From: Enterococcus sulfureus ATCC 49903
GTDB lineage: Bacteria > Bacillota > Bacilli > Lactobacillales > Enterococcaceae
Assembly (NCBI RefSeq): GCF_000407605.1
Contig: NZ_ASWO01000003.1
Location: 1-64,000, forward strand
Length of the DNA: 64,000 nucleotides
Reading direction: 5' to 3'
Shown here: piece by piece, positions 22,403 to 30,835 of the stretch
Position numbering within the stretch: the first letter of the stretch is position 1
How the letters are laid out: the number at the start of each line of letters is the position of its first letter
Program-made: the position numbers and the translations under genes
Notes under the pieces: model-generated
Databases searched by the model: none
Told to the model about the DNA's origin: nothing
Seen by the model: the letters and a program-made list of their open reading frames with translations, nothing else

Positions 22403-22431
22403 AGAATAACATAGATTATATTTTTTGACAA
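22403..22431 (-). promoter_or_regulatory. Promoter of the polyamine operon
   Basis: The minus strand carries -35 TTGTCA (22426-22431), a 17-bp spacer and -10 TATTCT (22403-22408). This places the transcript start near 22396 and gives a leader of about 370 nt. A near-parS lies 11 bp upstream of the -35. Confidence 0.65.
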
Positions 22432-22441
22432 GACACTTTTT

Positions 22442-22457
22442 TGTTTCACATGAAACA
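22442..22457. promoter_or_regulatory. Near-match parS site (one mismatch)
   Basis: TGTTTCACATGAAACA differs from the parS consensus by a single central base (A for G). It lies between mnmG and the polyamine promoter. With the exact site at 15482 it brackets the polyamine operon. Confidence 0.65.
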
Positions 22458-22493
22458 TTTCAAATAAAAAAATTAGTGAATCTAGTAAAATAA

Positions 22494-22527
22494 AAAAAAC
22501 TATGACAGAAATCTGTCACAGCCTCTT
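22494..22527 (-). terminator. Terminator after mnmG
   Basis: On the minus strand GGCTGTGACAGA and TCTGTCATAG form a stem followed by eight T. It ends the mnmE-mnmG transcript. Confidence 0.85.
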
Positions 22528-22533
22528 TTTACT

Positions 22534-24429
22534 CTAATTAGCTACTTTTGCAATTTTTCCTTGTTCGATGTAAACCATCAAAATACTTAAATCAGCTGGA
22601 TTCACACCACTGATTCGGCTAGCTTGTGCAAGTGTTTCAGGTTGAATTTTTTGTAATTTTTGTTTCGCTTCAGTTGCTAAACCGTTGATTGCATCATAAT
22701 CGATATGTTCTGGAATTCGTTTTGCTTCCATACGTTTCAATTTTTCAACTTTTTCCATTGCTTTATTAATATAGCCTTCATATTTGATTTGAATTTCTAC
22801 TTGTTCAATTTCTTTTTTTGTTAAGGCTTCATTCACTTCGATAAAGGGCACAATCACATTATAAGTAATCTCAGGACGTTTTAATAATTCATAAGCTAAA
22901 ATACCATCTTTTAATTCGGCTGAGTTAGCGGCTACTAATGCAGCTTGAAGTTCTTTGGTTGGTTTCAAACGAATGGTTTTTAAACGAGCAATTTCTGCTT
23001 CAACAGCAGCCTTTTTGGCTAAATAAGTTTGATATTGCTCTTCTTTTACAAGTCCTGCTTCATGACCCATTTCTGTCAAACGAAGATCTGCATTATCATG
23101 ACGTAAAATCAAACGATATTCTGCACGAGATGTCAATAAACGATAGGGTTCATTTGTTCCTTTTGTTACTAAATCATCGATCATCACTCCGATGTAACCA
23201 TCGCTACGTTTTAACACAAGAGGATCTTTTCCTTGAACTTTTAATGCCGCATTCATTCCTGCAATTAACCCTTGACCGGCGGCTTCTTCATACCCACTCG
23301 TGCCATTGGTTTGGCCTGCAGTATATAGATTTTCAATCACTTTCGTCTCTAAGGTTGGGCGTAATTGATGTGGTACAACAACATCATACTCAATCGCATA
23401 TCCTGTACGCATCATCTCAACATTTTCTAGTCCTGCAATCGAGCGTAACATGCTCACTTGGACATCTTCAGGTAAAGATGTTGATAATCCTTGGACATAG
23501 ACTTCTTCAGTATTTAAGCCTTCTGGTTCTAAAAATAGTTGATGACGAGGTTTATCTGAAAAACGTACGATTTTATCTTCAATCGAAGGACAATAGCGGG
23601 CCCCCACACCTTCAACAATTCCCGTAAACATTGGCGCGCGATGAAGATTTTCTTGAATAATTTCATGAGTTCCTTCGTTTGTATATGTTAACCAACAAGG
23701 TTCTTGTTCAATTTTATAGGCACTATCTGGTGTTTGAAAACTAAAATGATTTGGTTCTTCATCACCGGGTTGAATCTCTGTTACTGAGTAATCGATCGTA
23801 CTTGATTTTACACGAGGGGGTGTCCCCGTTTTAAAACGCGCGATTTCTAGACCTAATTCTTGCAAATGATCCGCTAATCCAACAGATGGTTGTGAATTAT
23901 TTGGACCTGATGAATATTTTAGTTCACCAATAATAATTTCACCACGTAATGCGGTTCCTGCTGTAATCACGACAGCTTTAGCTCCATAACGTGCTCCAGT
24001 AGATGTGACTACACCTTTACACACTCCATCTTCAACAATCAAACGTTCAACGATTCCTTGACGCAAAGTTAGGTTTTCTTCACGTTCGATAGTATGTTTC
24101 ATTTCAGATGAATATTCATGCTTATCCGCTTGAGCACGTAAAGCGCGAACTGCTGGTCCTTTACCAGTATTGAGCATTCTCATCTGAATATATGTTTTAT
24201 CGATATTTCGTCCCATTTCGCCACCGAGAGCATCTATTTCACGGACTACGACACCTTTCGCTGGTCCCCCCACTGAAGGATTACATGGCATGAAGCCTAC
24301 CATATCTAGATTAATTGTAATCAATAACGTCTTATTGCCCATACGACTAGCTGCTAAAGCTGCTTCTGAACCCGCATGACCTGCACCGACGACAATAACG
24401 TCAAAAGATTCTGCTGTATATTCTTGCAT
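22534..24429 (-). CDS. mnmG: tRNA U34 carboxymethylaminomethyl-modifying enzyme MnmG (GidA)
   Basis: A 631-residue FAD- and NADH-dependent enzyme that, with MnmE, installs the (carboxymethyl)aminomethyl group at C5 of wobble uridine in several tRNAs. The FAD-binding motif [19 protein letters not shown] is at the N-terminus. The conserved [12 protein letters not shown] contains a reactive Cys, and [19 protein letters not shown] lies mid-protein. A helical C-terminal domain, about 550-631, contacts MnmE and tRNA. The length is normal. It begins 12 nt after mnmE. In many genomes rsmG follows directly; here the polyamine cassette intervenes. Confidence 0.97.
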   Translation of the reverse strand: MQEYTAESFDVIVVGAGHAGSEAALAASRMGNKTLLITINLDMVGFMPCNPSVGGPAKGVVVREIDALGGEMGRNIDKTYIQMRMLNTGKGPAVRALRAQADKHEYSSEMKHTIEREENLTLRQGIVERLIVEDGVCKGVVTSTGARYGAKAVVITAGTALRGEIIIGELKYSSGPNNSQPSVGLADHLQELGLEIARFKTGTPPRVKSSTIDYSVTEIQPGDEEPNHFSFQTPDSAYKIEQEPCWLTYTNEGTHEIIQENLHRAPMFTGIVEGVGARYCPSIEDKIVRFSDKPRHQLFLEPEGLNTEEVYVQGLSTSLPEDVQVSMLRSIAGLENVEMMRTGYAIEYDVVVPHQLRPTLETKVIENLYTAGQTNGTSGYEEAAGQGLIAGMNAALKVQGKDPLVLKRSDGYIGVMIDDLVTKGTNEPYRLLTSRAEYRLILRHDNADLRLTEMGHEAGLVKEEQYQTYLAKKAAVEAEIARLKTIRLKPTKELQAALVAANSAELKDGILAYELLKRPEITYNVIVPFIEVNEALTKKEIEQVEIQIKYEGYINKAMEKVEKLKRMEAKRIPEHIDYDAINGLATEAKQKLQKIQPETLAQASRISGVNPADLSILMVYIEQGKIAKVAN

Positions 24430-24441
24430 TTATATTCTCCT

Positions 24442-25839
24442 TTATTTTCCTAAACAAAATTGGCTAAACAATTGGGTAATCAATTCGTCTTGAACGCTAT
24501 CCCCAACAACTTCACCTAAAGCATCCCAACAACGGGTCATATCGATTTGTACTAAATCAACCGGCATTCCTAATTCGATACCTTGAATGACCTCACTTAA
24601 CGAATGTGCAGCTTGGTCCAATAAAGCAATGTGGCGTGTATTGGATACATAAGAAGCATCTTTATCTGCAGTTTGACCTCCAAAGAATAGATCGGCTATC
24701 GCATGTTCCAAATGATCCAAACCATCTTGATTTAAAACTGAAACTTCAAATAATGGTGCCTCACCGACTAATTTTCGAACTTTACTTCGATCTAATTGAC
24801 TTGGTAAATCTGTTTTATTTAATAAAATAATTCGTTTACTCTCTTTGGTGACTTCGATCAACTGTTCGTCTTCTTTAGAAAGAGGTTCACTTTGATTTAA
24901 CACGAGTAAAATCAAATCTGCTTTCGCTAAAGCTTGGCGACTTCGTTCCACACCGATGCGTTCAACAATATCCTCCGTATCACGAATACCTGCTGTATCA
25001 ACTAGTTTTAAAGGAACTCCACGAACATTGACATATTCTTCAATCACATCACGCGTTGTTCCAGCAATATCAGTTACGATTGCTTTTTCTTCACGTAATA
25101 AATGGTTCAATAAGCTGGATTTCCCTACATTAGGACGTCCAATAATTGCCGTATCCAATCCTTCTCGTAAAATTTTTCCTTGTTGTGCGGTTTGCAATAA
25201 GGATTCAATTTGTGCTTTTACTTGGGTTGCTTTTTCTAATAATAAACGCGTCGTCATCTCTTCTACGTCATCATATTCAGGATAATCGATGTTTACTTCG
25301 ACTTGAGCAAGCGTTTCTAAAATTTCTTGACGTAACGCACGAATCAGATGAGAAAGATTCCCATCCAATTGATTCAATGCAAGGTTCATTGCCTTATCTG
25401 TTTTGGCACGAATCAAGTCCATCACGGCTTCAGCTTGTGATAGATCCACACGGCCGTTTAAAAATGCTCGTTTGGTAAATTCACCAGGCTCAGCTAAACG
25501 AGCTCCTTGACGTAATAATAATTGCAATAATTGATTGACTACTACGATACCGCCGTGACAATTGATTTCGATTACATCTTCTCTTGTGAATGTTTTTGGT
25601 GCACGCATAACTGAGACCATAACTTCATCCATCAATTTATCGTCTTTAGGATCCACAATATGCCCATAATGTATGGTATGACTTGCTACATTCACTAGCT
25701 GCTTACTTCCAGCTTTAAATACACGATCAGCGATCTCAACTGCCTGATCACCACTTAAACGGACAATACTAATTGCCCCTTCTCCAGGCGGTGTGGATAT
25801 GGCTGCGATTGTATCAAATTCTTGTGTAATTTCTGCCAT
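24442..25839 (-). CDS. mnmE: tRNA modification GTPase MnmE (TrmE)
   Basis: A 465-residue potassium-dependent GTPase, partner of MnmG in wobble-uridine modification. The N-terminal folate-binding domain (1-120) includes [16 protein letters not shown]. An all-helical domain is split by the G domain, which has G1 [15 protein letters not shown]3 [10 protein letters not shown] and G4 NKTD. The C-terminal motif usually CIGK is FCLGK here, with the Cys kept. It is preceded by a promoter and a leader hairpin with a T run (25870-25916), so transcription may be attenuated before the gene. Confidence 0.97.
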   Translation of the reverse strand: MAEITQEFDTIAAISTPPGEGAISIVRLSGDQAVEIADRVFKAGSKQLVNVASHTIHYGHIVDPKDDKLMDEVMVSVMRAPKTFTREDVIEINCHGGIVVVNQLLQLLLRQGARLAEPGEFTKRAFLNGRVDLSQAEAVMDLIRAKTDKAMNLALNQLDGNLSHLIRALRQEILETLAQVEVNIDYPEYDDVEEMTTRLLLEKATQVKAQIESLLQTAQQGKILREGLDTAIIGRPNVGKSSLLNHLLREEKAIVTDIAGTTRDVIEEYVNVRGVPLKLVDTAGIRDTEDIVERIGVERSRQALAKADLILLVLNQSEPLSKEDEQLIEVTKESKRIILLNKTDLPSQLDRSKVRKLVGEAPLFEVSVLNQDGLDHLEHAIADLFFGGQTADKDASYVSNTRHIALLDQAAHSLSEVIQGIELGMPVDLVQIDMTRCWDALGEVVGDSVQDELITQLFSQFCLGK

Positions 25840-25869
25840 GTTACTTCCTCACTTTCTATTATTCCATCG

Positions 25870-25916
25870 CACAAAAAAAGTGCACACTCCACCCCAAGAG
25901 GTGAACGTTGCACTTT
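25870..25916 (-). terminator. Leader terminator upstream of mnmE
   Basis: On the minus strand AAGTGCA pairs with TGCACTT, enclosing an inner CACCT/GGGTG-type stem, and seven T follow. It begins about 23 nt after the predicted transcript start and ends 31 nt before the mnmE start. This placement suggests attenuation of mnmE-mnmG rather than the end of an upstream transcript. Confidence 0.75.
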
Positions 25917-25945
25917 GACTGCTTCTGTCCATTAATTCTGGAGAT

Positions 25946-25974
25946 AGCTTAGCATATTTTCTTTATTCTGACAA
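25946..25974 (-). promoter_or_regulatory. mnmE promoter
   Basis: The minus strand carries -35 TTGTCA (25969-25974), 17 bp, and -10 TAAGCT (25946-25951). The transcript would start near 25939, just before the leader hairpin. Confidence 0.55.
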
Positions 25975-26008
25975 GTTGGACTTCTTTTTAAAGTTTACTT
26001 ATTCAGTT

Positions 26009-26037
26009 TTGCACAAGTGGATAAAAAAGAGTAAAAT
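26009..26037 (+). promoter_or_regulatory. Promoter of the YbjQ-like gene
   Basis: -35 TTGCAC (26009-26014), 17-bp spacer and -10 TAAAAT (26032-26037), about 40 bp before the start codon. Confidence 0.55.
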
Positions 26038-26078
26038 AAGACAAAAGACTTTTTATTTACTTTTAGGAGGAATTTATT

Positions 26079-26429
26079 ATGAGTATTTCACTACGTCATC
26101 GTCATGACTATTCAGAAGAAGAAAATCGCCGCATTGATGAAATTGTGTTATCCACAGGTAATGTGAATAAACCCTATGTTGTACGTGATATCGTATTTGC
26201 TTCAGAAAAATTAGAAGTCGATTTATTTGATCCTATCGTTGATCCAAATGATCTATTAAAAAATATCTCTTATCGCTTGCGTGAAAAAGCCTATTCTTAT
26301 GGTGCAAGTGCAGTAATCAATTGTCATTTTGAACATGATCATGTTGTTCATCCAGATGGTACAACATTCTTAGAAATTTTCGCTTATGGTACTGTCGTTC
26401 AATATACACAATCCACAATCGGTGGATAA
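26079..26429 (+). CDS. YbjQ-like small protein (putative heavy-metal-binding fold)
   Basis: A 116-residue protein with the late YbjQ-type pattern YGASAVINCHFEHDH followed by FLEIFAYGTVVQY. Other YbjQ proteins form pentameric rings and are annotated as heavy-metal binding, without a proven role. The His-rich stretch HFEHDHVVH and the N-terminal RHRHDYSEEENRR could bind metal, but this is inference. It runs against its neighbours, mnmE and jag, and has its own promoter and a terminator. The ribosome site is AGGAGGAATTT. Confidence 0.65.
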   Translation: MSISLRHRHDYSEEENRRIDEIVLSTGNVNKPYVVRDIVFASEKLEVDLFDPIVDPNDLLKNISYRLREKAYSYGASAVINCHFEHDHVVHPDGTTFLEIFAYGTVVQYTQSTIGG

Positions 26430-26439
26430 CTCTGTGGAT

Positions 26440-26476
26440 AAAAAAAGGATCCCTCATGATGAGGGATCCTTTTTTG
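26440..26476. terminator. Bidirectional terminator between the YbjQ-like gene and jag
   Basis: AAGGATCCCTC-ATGAT-GAGGGATCCTT is a perfect stem with A and T runs on both sides. It serves the YbjQ-like gene and can also end the rpmH-rnpA-yidC-jag transcript. The 95 bp from here to jag hold nothing I recognise. Confidence 0.9.
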
Positions 26477-26570
26477 CTATCACTTTTTCGAATGGAAGTG
26501 ATAAGAATGATTTCGTTTTCAATCATACGACGGATTAAATCATTTGTCAATCTACAGAAAGCTTACTTTT

Positions 26571-27305
26571 TTATGCTTTTGGTTCAATCACTAAGTAGCG
26601 ATATGGCTCGTCACCTTCAGAATGAGTTTGAACATTACCATTTTTACTCAATACTGCGTGAATCTGTTTACGTTCAAATGCAGGCATCGGTTCTAAAAAA
26701 ATCGGACGTTTGGTTTGTGTAACTTTTTGTGCGGTTTTTTCGGCTAAGCGTTCTAGTATTTCTTGACGTTTTTCACGATAATCACCCACATTGACTACAA
26801 TAGAACGTTTTTCTTTCCATTTACGATGTAAAAATACTTGTGCTAGATATTGTAGCGCATTTAACGTTTTCCCATGCTTTCCAATCAGCAAGCCTTGCTT
26901 ACTCGTATTGATTTGATACAACACGATCTCTTTTTTTTGAACTAATTCGACAGTGACGAGTTCAGTTGAAATGAGTTGTCTTGCAATTGTTTCTAAGTAT
27001 ACACGCAGTTCTTCCAAAGCACTTTCTTCTGTTACTGGTTCTGTGGATAAAACTGTGGGTAACTCGCTATTTTCATCTAGCAAGTTTTCCACTAGTACCT
27101 CATGTTCAACTAGTTCGACTTCTTTTTGACTCTCAAAAGATTGTTTTCGTTCAATTTGGACTTTAGCCTCTTTTTTACCAAGACCAAAAATTCCTTTTTT
27201 AGCCTCTTGTAGAATGGTAATCGTTGCCTCGTCTTTTGAAATCCCTAATGAACGTAAACCATCTTCAATTGCGATCGTTGAAGTACTCGCTGTAAAAATT
27301 GGCAT
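26571..27305 (-). CDS. jag: RNA-binding protein Jag (KhpB, SpoIIIJ-associated)
   Basis: A 244-residue RNA-binding protein with three parts. An N-terminal Jag domain (about 1-50) contains IFGLGKKEAKVQIER, an acidic linker follows, then a KH domain with the GxxG-type loop GLLIGKHGKTLNALQ and a C-terminal R3H domain (RPIFLEPMPAFERKQIHAVL). KhpB works with KhpA in cell elongation control in streptococci. It follows yidC by 30 nt, the usual arrangement. The start ATG at 27305 has AAGGAG nine bases upstream; an in-frame TTG two codons earlier is less likely. Confidence 0.94.
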   Translation of the reverse strand: MPIFTASTSTIAIEDGLRSLGISKDEATITILQEAKKGIFGLGKKEAKVQIERKQSFESQKEVELVEHEVLVENLLDENSELPTVLSTEPVTEESALEELRVYLETIARQLISTELVTVELVQKKEIVLYQINTSKQGLLIGKHGKTLNALQYLAQVFLHRKWKEKRSIVVNVGDYREKRQEILERLAEKTAQKVTQTKRPIFLEPMPAFERKQIHAVLSKNGNVQTHSEGDEPYRYLVIEPKA

Positions 27306-27335
27306 ATTCAAAACTCCTTCCTACAACTCAAAAAG

Positions 27336-28163
27336 TTATTTTTTCTTTTTCTTTCCTAAGGCATTGTTTTTTGCCCGTTGCATAGCACGTTCTTTTTCTC
27401 GAATTGCTCTTGCTGCTTCTTCACGTTCACGTTTCAAAACAAACGGATTGTTTATCATTAACGTTTGGATTACTTGGAACCCATTTGAAACTACCCAATA
27501 TAAAGATAATCCACTGGCCAAATTAACTCCCATGAATAAAATCATTGCTGGCATTACAACATTCATGATTTTTAAACTAGCATTTGATTCTACTTGACTC
27601 ATACTTGATAAATACGTACTACCAAATGTAAAGATTGCTGCTAAGATAGGTAAAATATAGTAAGGATCTTTAGAACCTAGTTGTAGCCATAAAAAATGGC
27701 CTTCTGTTAACGCAGGTACACGTGAGATAGATTGCCATAATGCCATCAAAATCGGCATTTGGATAACTAAAGGCAAACAACCGATATAAGGATTCACATT
27801 ATTTTCTGCGTATAAACGTTGTGTTTCTTCACGCAATTTTTGTTGCGTTTGCATATCTTTAGCAGAATACTCTTTTTGCAACTGTTTTAACCGAGGCTGT
27901 AGCTCTTGTGTTTTACGCATGCTCTTCGTTTGAAAATGCATCAACGGTAACAAAATAATTCGAATGATAATAGTAAATAGGATAATACCGATACCGGCAT
28001 TACCAAAAGACAATGCTTTAATCGCTTGGGCAAAATAATAAACGATATATCGATCCCATACATTGGTGCTTTGTACCGAGACCTCGCTAGTTCCACATGC
28101 CGATAATAAAACGACCATGACTACTAGACTCAACATTAATAGTAGACGCTTTCTTTTTTTCAC
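27336..28163 (-). CDS. yidC: Membrane protein insertase YidC (SpoIIIJ-like lipoprotein)
   Basis: A 275-residue insertase that helps fold and insert membrane proteins with or without Sec. The N-terminal signal ends in the lipobox LLSAC, so the protein is predicted to be a lipoprotein. Five transmembrane segments follow, with the conserved Arg in TIIIRIILLPL that lines the hydrophilic groove. The C-terminal tail is strongly basic (NNALGKKKKK) and suits ribosome binding. The start codon is GTG. The gene lies between rnpA and jag, the classic order near the origin. A second YidC paralogue may exist elsewhere. Confidence 0.95.
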   Translation of the reverse strand: MKKRKRLLLMLSLVVMVVLLSACGTSEVSVQSTNVWDRYIVYYFAQAIKALSFGNAGIGIILFTIIIRIILLPLMHFQTKSMRKTQELQPRLKQLQKEYSAKDMQTQQKLREETQRLYAENNVNPYIGCLPLVIQMPILMALWQSISRVPALTEGHFLWLQLGSKDPYYILPILAAIFTFGSTYLSSMSQVESNASLKIMNVVMPAMILFMGVNLASGLSLYWVVSNGFQVIQTLMINNPFVLKREREEAARAIREKERAMQRAKNNALGKKKKK

Positions 28164-28180
28164 GAAACGTTCTCTCTCCC

Positions 28181-28534
28181 TTACTTGATTATTCCTGCAA
28201 GTGCGAATACATGTTTCAAATTCGAATATACTTCTTGAGAGGCCAAGTCAACGGTGGATGGACGTGCGATCACTATAAAATCTAAATCTGAGCGGATCTC
28301 ATCATGTAAAGATGTGATACTTGCTCTTATTTTTCGTTTCACAGCATTTCGATGTACGGCATTCCCCACTTTTTTTCCAACTGATAATCCTACACGAAAA
28401 TGCGTTTGATCCGGTTTTTCTAATATGTATACAATAAATTTACGATTCGCAAACGATTTTCCTGTATGAAATACTTTTTGAAATTCTTTTTCTTTCTTTA
28501 CTCGATATGCCTTTCTCATCCTCAATTCATCCAT
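28181..28534 (-). CDS. rnpA: Ribonuclease P protein component
   Basis: A 117-residue basic protein that binds the RNase P RNA and improves 5' maturation of tRNAs. The family signature is VGKKVGNAVHRNAVKRKIRA (about 58-77), and RVKKEKEFQKVF lies at the N-terminus. The length is normal. The start is uncertain: ATG at 28534 or at 28519. A TATAAT lies only about 13 bp before 28534, so an internal transcript may begin almost at the start codon. It follows rpmH and precedes yidC by 17 nt. Confidence 0.95.
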   Translation of the reverse strand: MDELRMRKAYRVKKEKEFQKVFHTGKSFANRKFIVYILEKPDQTHFRVGLSVGKKVGNAVHRNAVKRKIRASITSLHDEIRSDLDFIVIARPSTVDLASQEVYSNLKHVFALAGIIK

Positions 28535-28611
28535 TCTTTTTGATTATACTCACGAGATCATCATACCATATTTCAAAGTCTTCCTTCATTAGGTTTCTTT
28601 AAAAAAGGGTA

Positions 28612-28637
28612 TAAAAAAAACCACTGAGGTTCAGTGG
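28612..28637 (-). terminator. Hairpin with T run after rpmH
   Basis: On the minus strand CCACTGAACCTCAGTGG is followed by eight T. It sits between rpmH and rnpA, so it probably reduces rather than blocks read-through, keeping L34 transcripts in excess over rnpA. Confidence 0.8.
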
Positions 28638-28638
28638 C

Positions 28639-28773
28639 TTATGCAGAAAGAACCTTTCTGCCTTTACGACGACGGCTAGTTAAGACGCGACGTCCATTTT
28701 TTGTGCTCATGCGTTTACGGAATCCGTGAACTTTTTGACGTTTACGTTTATTTGGTTGATACGTTCTTTTCAA
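28639..28773 (-). CDS. rpmH: Ribosomal protein L34
   Basis: A 44-residue, highly basic protein of the large ribosomal subunit. The translation has the family signature [18 protein letters not shown] and the ending [10 protein letters not shown]. Translation starts at TTG (28771-28773), not ATG; GGAGGTGAAATCA lies upstream at the right distance, and the next residues [11 protein letters not shown] match L34. It is the first gene leftward of oriC. A hairpin with a T run follows. Confidence 0.96.
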   Translation of the reverse strand: MKRTYQPNKRKRQKVHGFRKRMSTKNGRRVLTSRRRKGRKVLSA

Positions 28774-28879
28774 TGATTTCACCTCCAAATAGAAATTCTA
28801 TTCGTTCTATTATGTAGAAACATACTTTGATAGTATACCGAAAGATCAACGTATTTGTCAATAAAAAAATTATTTCCTT

Positions 28880-29328
28880 CCCGACGTCTTTTCCCTTTTT
28901 TTCTTCAAAAAGTTACCCACAATTCTATCCACATATTAGAAAAAAGCTATGGATAACTCTAAAATGAAAAAAACTTTTAAAAAAGTTATCCCCGGGGTTT
29001 TCCACAAGTTATCCACAAATACACAGCTTGTGGAAAAGTTTTGCACATCTATTTAAAAACTGTGGAAAAGTCTTTTAAAAGTATTAATACCAATCTTGAT
29101 TATACACAAAGACCTGTGTATAACCTGTTTATCTAAAAAGTTATCCCCAAAAAACAAGTTCCTGTGTATAACTGTTATACACAGGTGTGAAAAAGTCTTT
29201 CCACAGTTTTTTTAATTTGTGGATAAATCTAATTTAATTCCATTATTTTTAATTGATTCTGTGGAAAAGTTTTATTATTCATGCTACATTTAGACTATCT
29301 ATTTATTTATATAAGGAGGCACGCAAGT
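28880..29328. other. oriC, upstream part: DnaA-box cluster before dnaA
   Basis: The region holds many DnaA-box-like 9-mers: exact TTATCCACA at 29009 and its complement TGTGGATAA at 29218. One-mismatch TTTTCCACA / TGTGGAAAA forms are at 28998, 29029, 29061 and 29260. Several looser copies (TTATCCCC, ATACACA) lie between. No gene is present except that a weak in-frame ATG at 29281 precedes the true dnaA start. This is the incAB-like half of a bipartite origin, and it may also autoregulate dnaA. Confidence 0.9.
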
Positions 29329-30663
29329 ATGACATCTCTTGATGAAATTTGGAAAGAGCTTCAAGAACGATACAAAAAAGAGATGAATTTCGTTAGTTAT
29401 AATACTTGGGTCGACACTGCACAACCTCTTTCCTTTCAAAAAAATCAATTAATGATTGAAGTTCCAAGTGAACTACATAAAAATTATTGGGAAAAAAATT
29501 TAGCTGGACAGATTTTAGAAACAGGTTATCGTTTGAATGGAGAAGAGTTATTTCCTATATTTGTCACACCAGATGAATCGACAAAATATACAGAACCTCT
29601 TCCTGAAAAAGAACTTCCAAAAGATGACTATTTGGACGCACAATCTGTACTAAATCCTAAATATACCTTTGATACATTTGTGATTGGAAAAGGAAATCAA
29701 ATGGCACATGCTGCAGCGTTAGTAGTCGCTGAAGATCCTGGATCAATTTATAATCCACTTTTTTTCTATGGTGGAGTTGGTTTAGGTAAGACTCACTTGA
29801 TGCATGCAATCGGACACCAAATGTTGCAAAGAAGACCTGATGCAAAAATAAAATACGTCAGTAGCGAGAACTTTACAAATGATTTCATCAATTCGATTAA
29901 AAGAAAAGAAATGGAAGCATTTCGTGAAGAATACCGTACAGTCGATTTATTATTAGTAGATGATATTCAATTTTTAGTCAATAAAGAAGGTACACAAGAA
30001 GAATTCTTTAATACATTCGAGGAGCTTTATTTAAATAATAAGCAAATCGTATTAACAAGCGATCGTTTACCAAACGAAATTCCAACTTTACCAGAAAGAT
30101 TAGTTTCTCGTTTTGCTTGGGGATTATCTGTGGATATTACGCCTCCAGATCTGGAAACTAGAACTGCTATTTTAAGGAAAAAAGCCGAAGCTGAACGTTT
30201 AGAAATACCGGACGATACACTTAGTTATATTGCAGGTCAAATCGATTCAAATATACGTGAACTAGAGGGTGCTTTAGTTCGAGTTCAAGCGTTTGCGACT
30301 ATGAAAAATGCTGATATTTCAACAAGTTTAGCTGCTGAAGCTTTAAAGGCTTTAAAAGGCTTAGAGCCGATTGGACAAGTTTCTGTTTTAAAAATCCAAG
30401 AAAAAGTATCTAATTACTATAGTATATCGATTGCGGATTTAAAGGGGAAAAAGCGTGTAAAAAGTATCGTCGTTCCTAGACAAATTGCGATGTATCTAGC
30501 TCGAGAACTTACGGATAGCTCTCTTCCTAAGATTGGCGCTGAGTTTGGTGGAAAAGATCATACAACTGTCATTCATGCTCATGAGAAAATTCAACAATTG
30601 ATCAAAAACGATCCTATATTGGAACGTGAGGTGGCGGAGCTTAAACAACTAGTCATGGGATAA
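29329..30663 (+). CDS. dnaA: Chromosomal replication initiator protein DnaA
   Basis: A 444-residue AAA+ initiator that binds DnaA boxes and melts oriC. Domain I (about 1-85) mediates self-interaction. A short linker is followed by the AAA+ domain with Walker A GGVGLGKTHLMHAIG and Walker B LLLVDDIQFL. Sensor II lies near DSNIRELEGAL, and the C-terminal domain IV carries the DnaA signature (GAEFGGKDHTTVIHAHEKI). The start at 29329 is chosen because AAGGAGG lies before it and MTSLDEIWKE is the usual opening; an earlier ATG at 29281 has no ribosome site. Confidence 0.98.
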   Translation: MTSLDEIWKELQERYKKEMNFVSYNTWVDTAQPLSFQKNQLMIEVPSELHKNYWEKNLAGQILETGYRLNGEELFPIFVTPDESTKYTEPLPEKELPKDDYLDAQSVLNPKYTFDTFVIGKGNQMAHAAALVVAEDPGSIYNPLFFYGGVGLGKTHLMHAIGHQMLQRRPDAKIKYVSSENFTNDFINSIKRKEMEAFREEYRTVDLLLVDDIQFLVNKEGTQEEFFNTFEELYLNNKQIVLTSDRLPNEIPTLPERLVSRFAWGLSVDITPPDLETRTAILRKKAEAERLEIPDDTLSYIAGQIDSNIRELEGALVRVQAFATMKNADISTSLAAEALKALKGLEPIGQVSVLKIQEKVSNYYSISIADLKGKKRVKSIVVPRQIAMYLARELTDSSLPKIGAEFGGKDHTTVIHAHEKIQQLIKNDPILEREVAELKQLVMG

Positions 30664-30774
30664 TGTGGATAACACCTGATTTTATCCACACAGTTATTCA
30701 CAGCTTATCCACAAGAAAAAAATCGTCAATCCTTTGTGGTTCAACAGATTTATCTTAGTTATCCACAATATTCA
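30664..30774. other. oriC, downstream part: DnaA-box cluster between dnaA and dnaN
   Basis: Exact DnaA boxes are at 30664 (TGTGGATAA), 30682, 30705 and 30759 (TTATCCACA), with a one-mismatch TTATTCACA at 30694. This compact cluster directly precedes the DnaA-trio element and an AT-rich stretch, which is the incC arrangement where B. subtilis oriC is unwound. Confidence 0.93.
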
Positions 30775-30825
30775 CAGCCCTATTACTATTACTATTCTTT
30801 TATTAATAATAAATATATAAAAAGG
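30775..30825. other. DnaA-trio element and DNA-unwinding region
   Basis: After the last DnaA box and a short GC-rich step (AGCCC), the sequence reads TATTACTATTACTATTC, then about 30 bp of almost pure A and T. On the opposite strand this is a TAG-TAA-TAG-TAA-TAG series of triplets, the DnaA-trio pattern on which DnaA assembles on single-stranded DNA in Firmicutes. The match in position and spacing to B. subtilis is good; function is inferred. Confidence 0.8.
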
Positions 30826-30835
30826 AGATCTCCCA

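Noticed and set aside
22938-23627. A 229-codon open frame on the plus strand inside mnmG
   Set aside because: It is antisense to a well-supported gene, rich in Leu, Gln and His as expected of a complement frame, and has no ribosome site.
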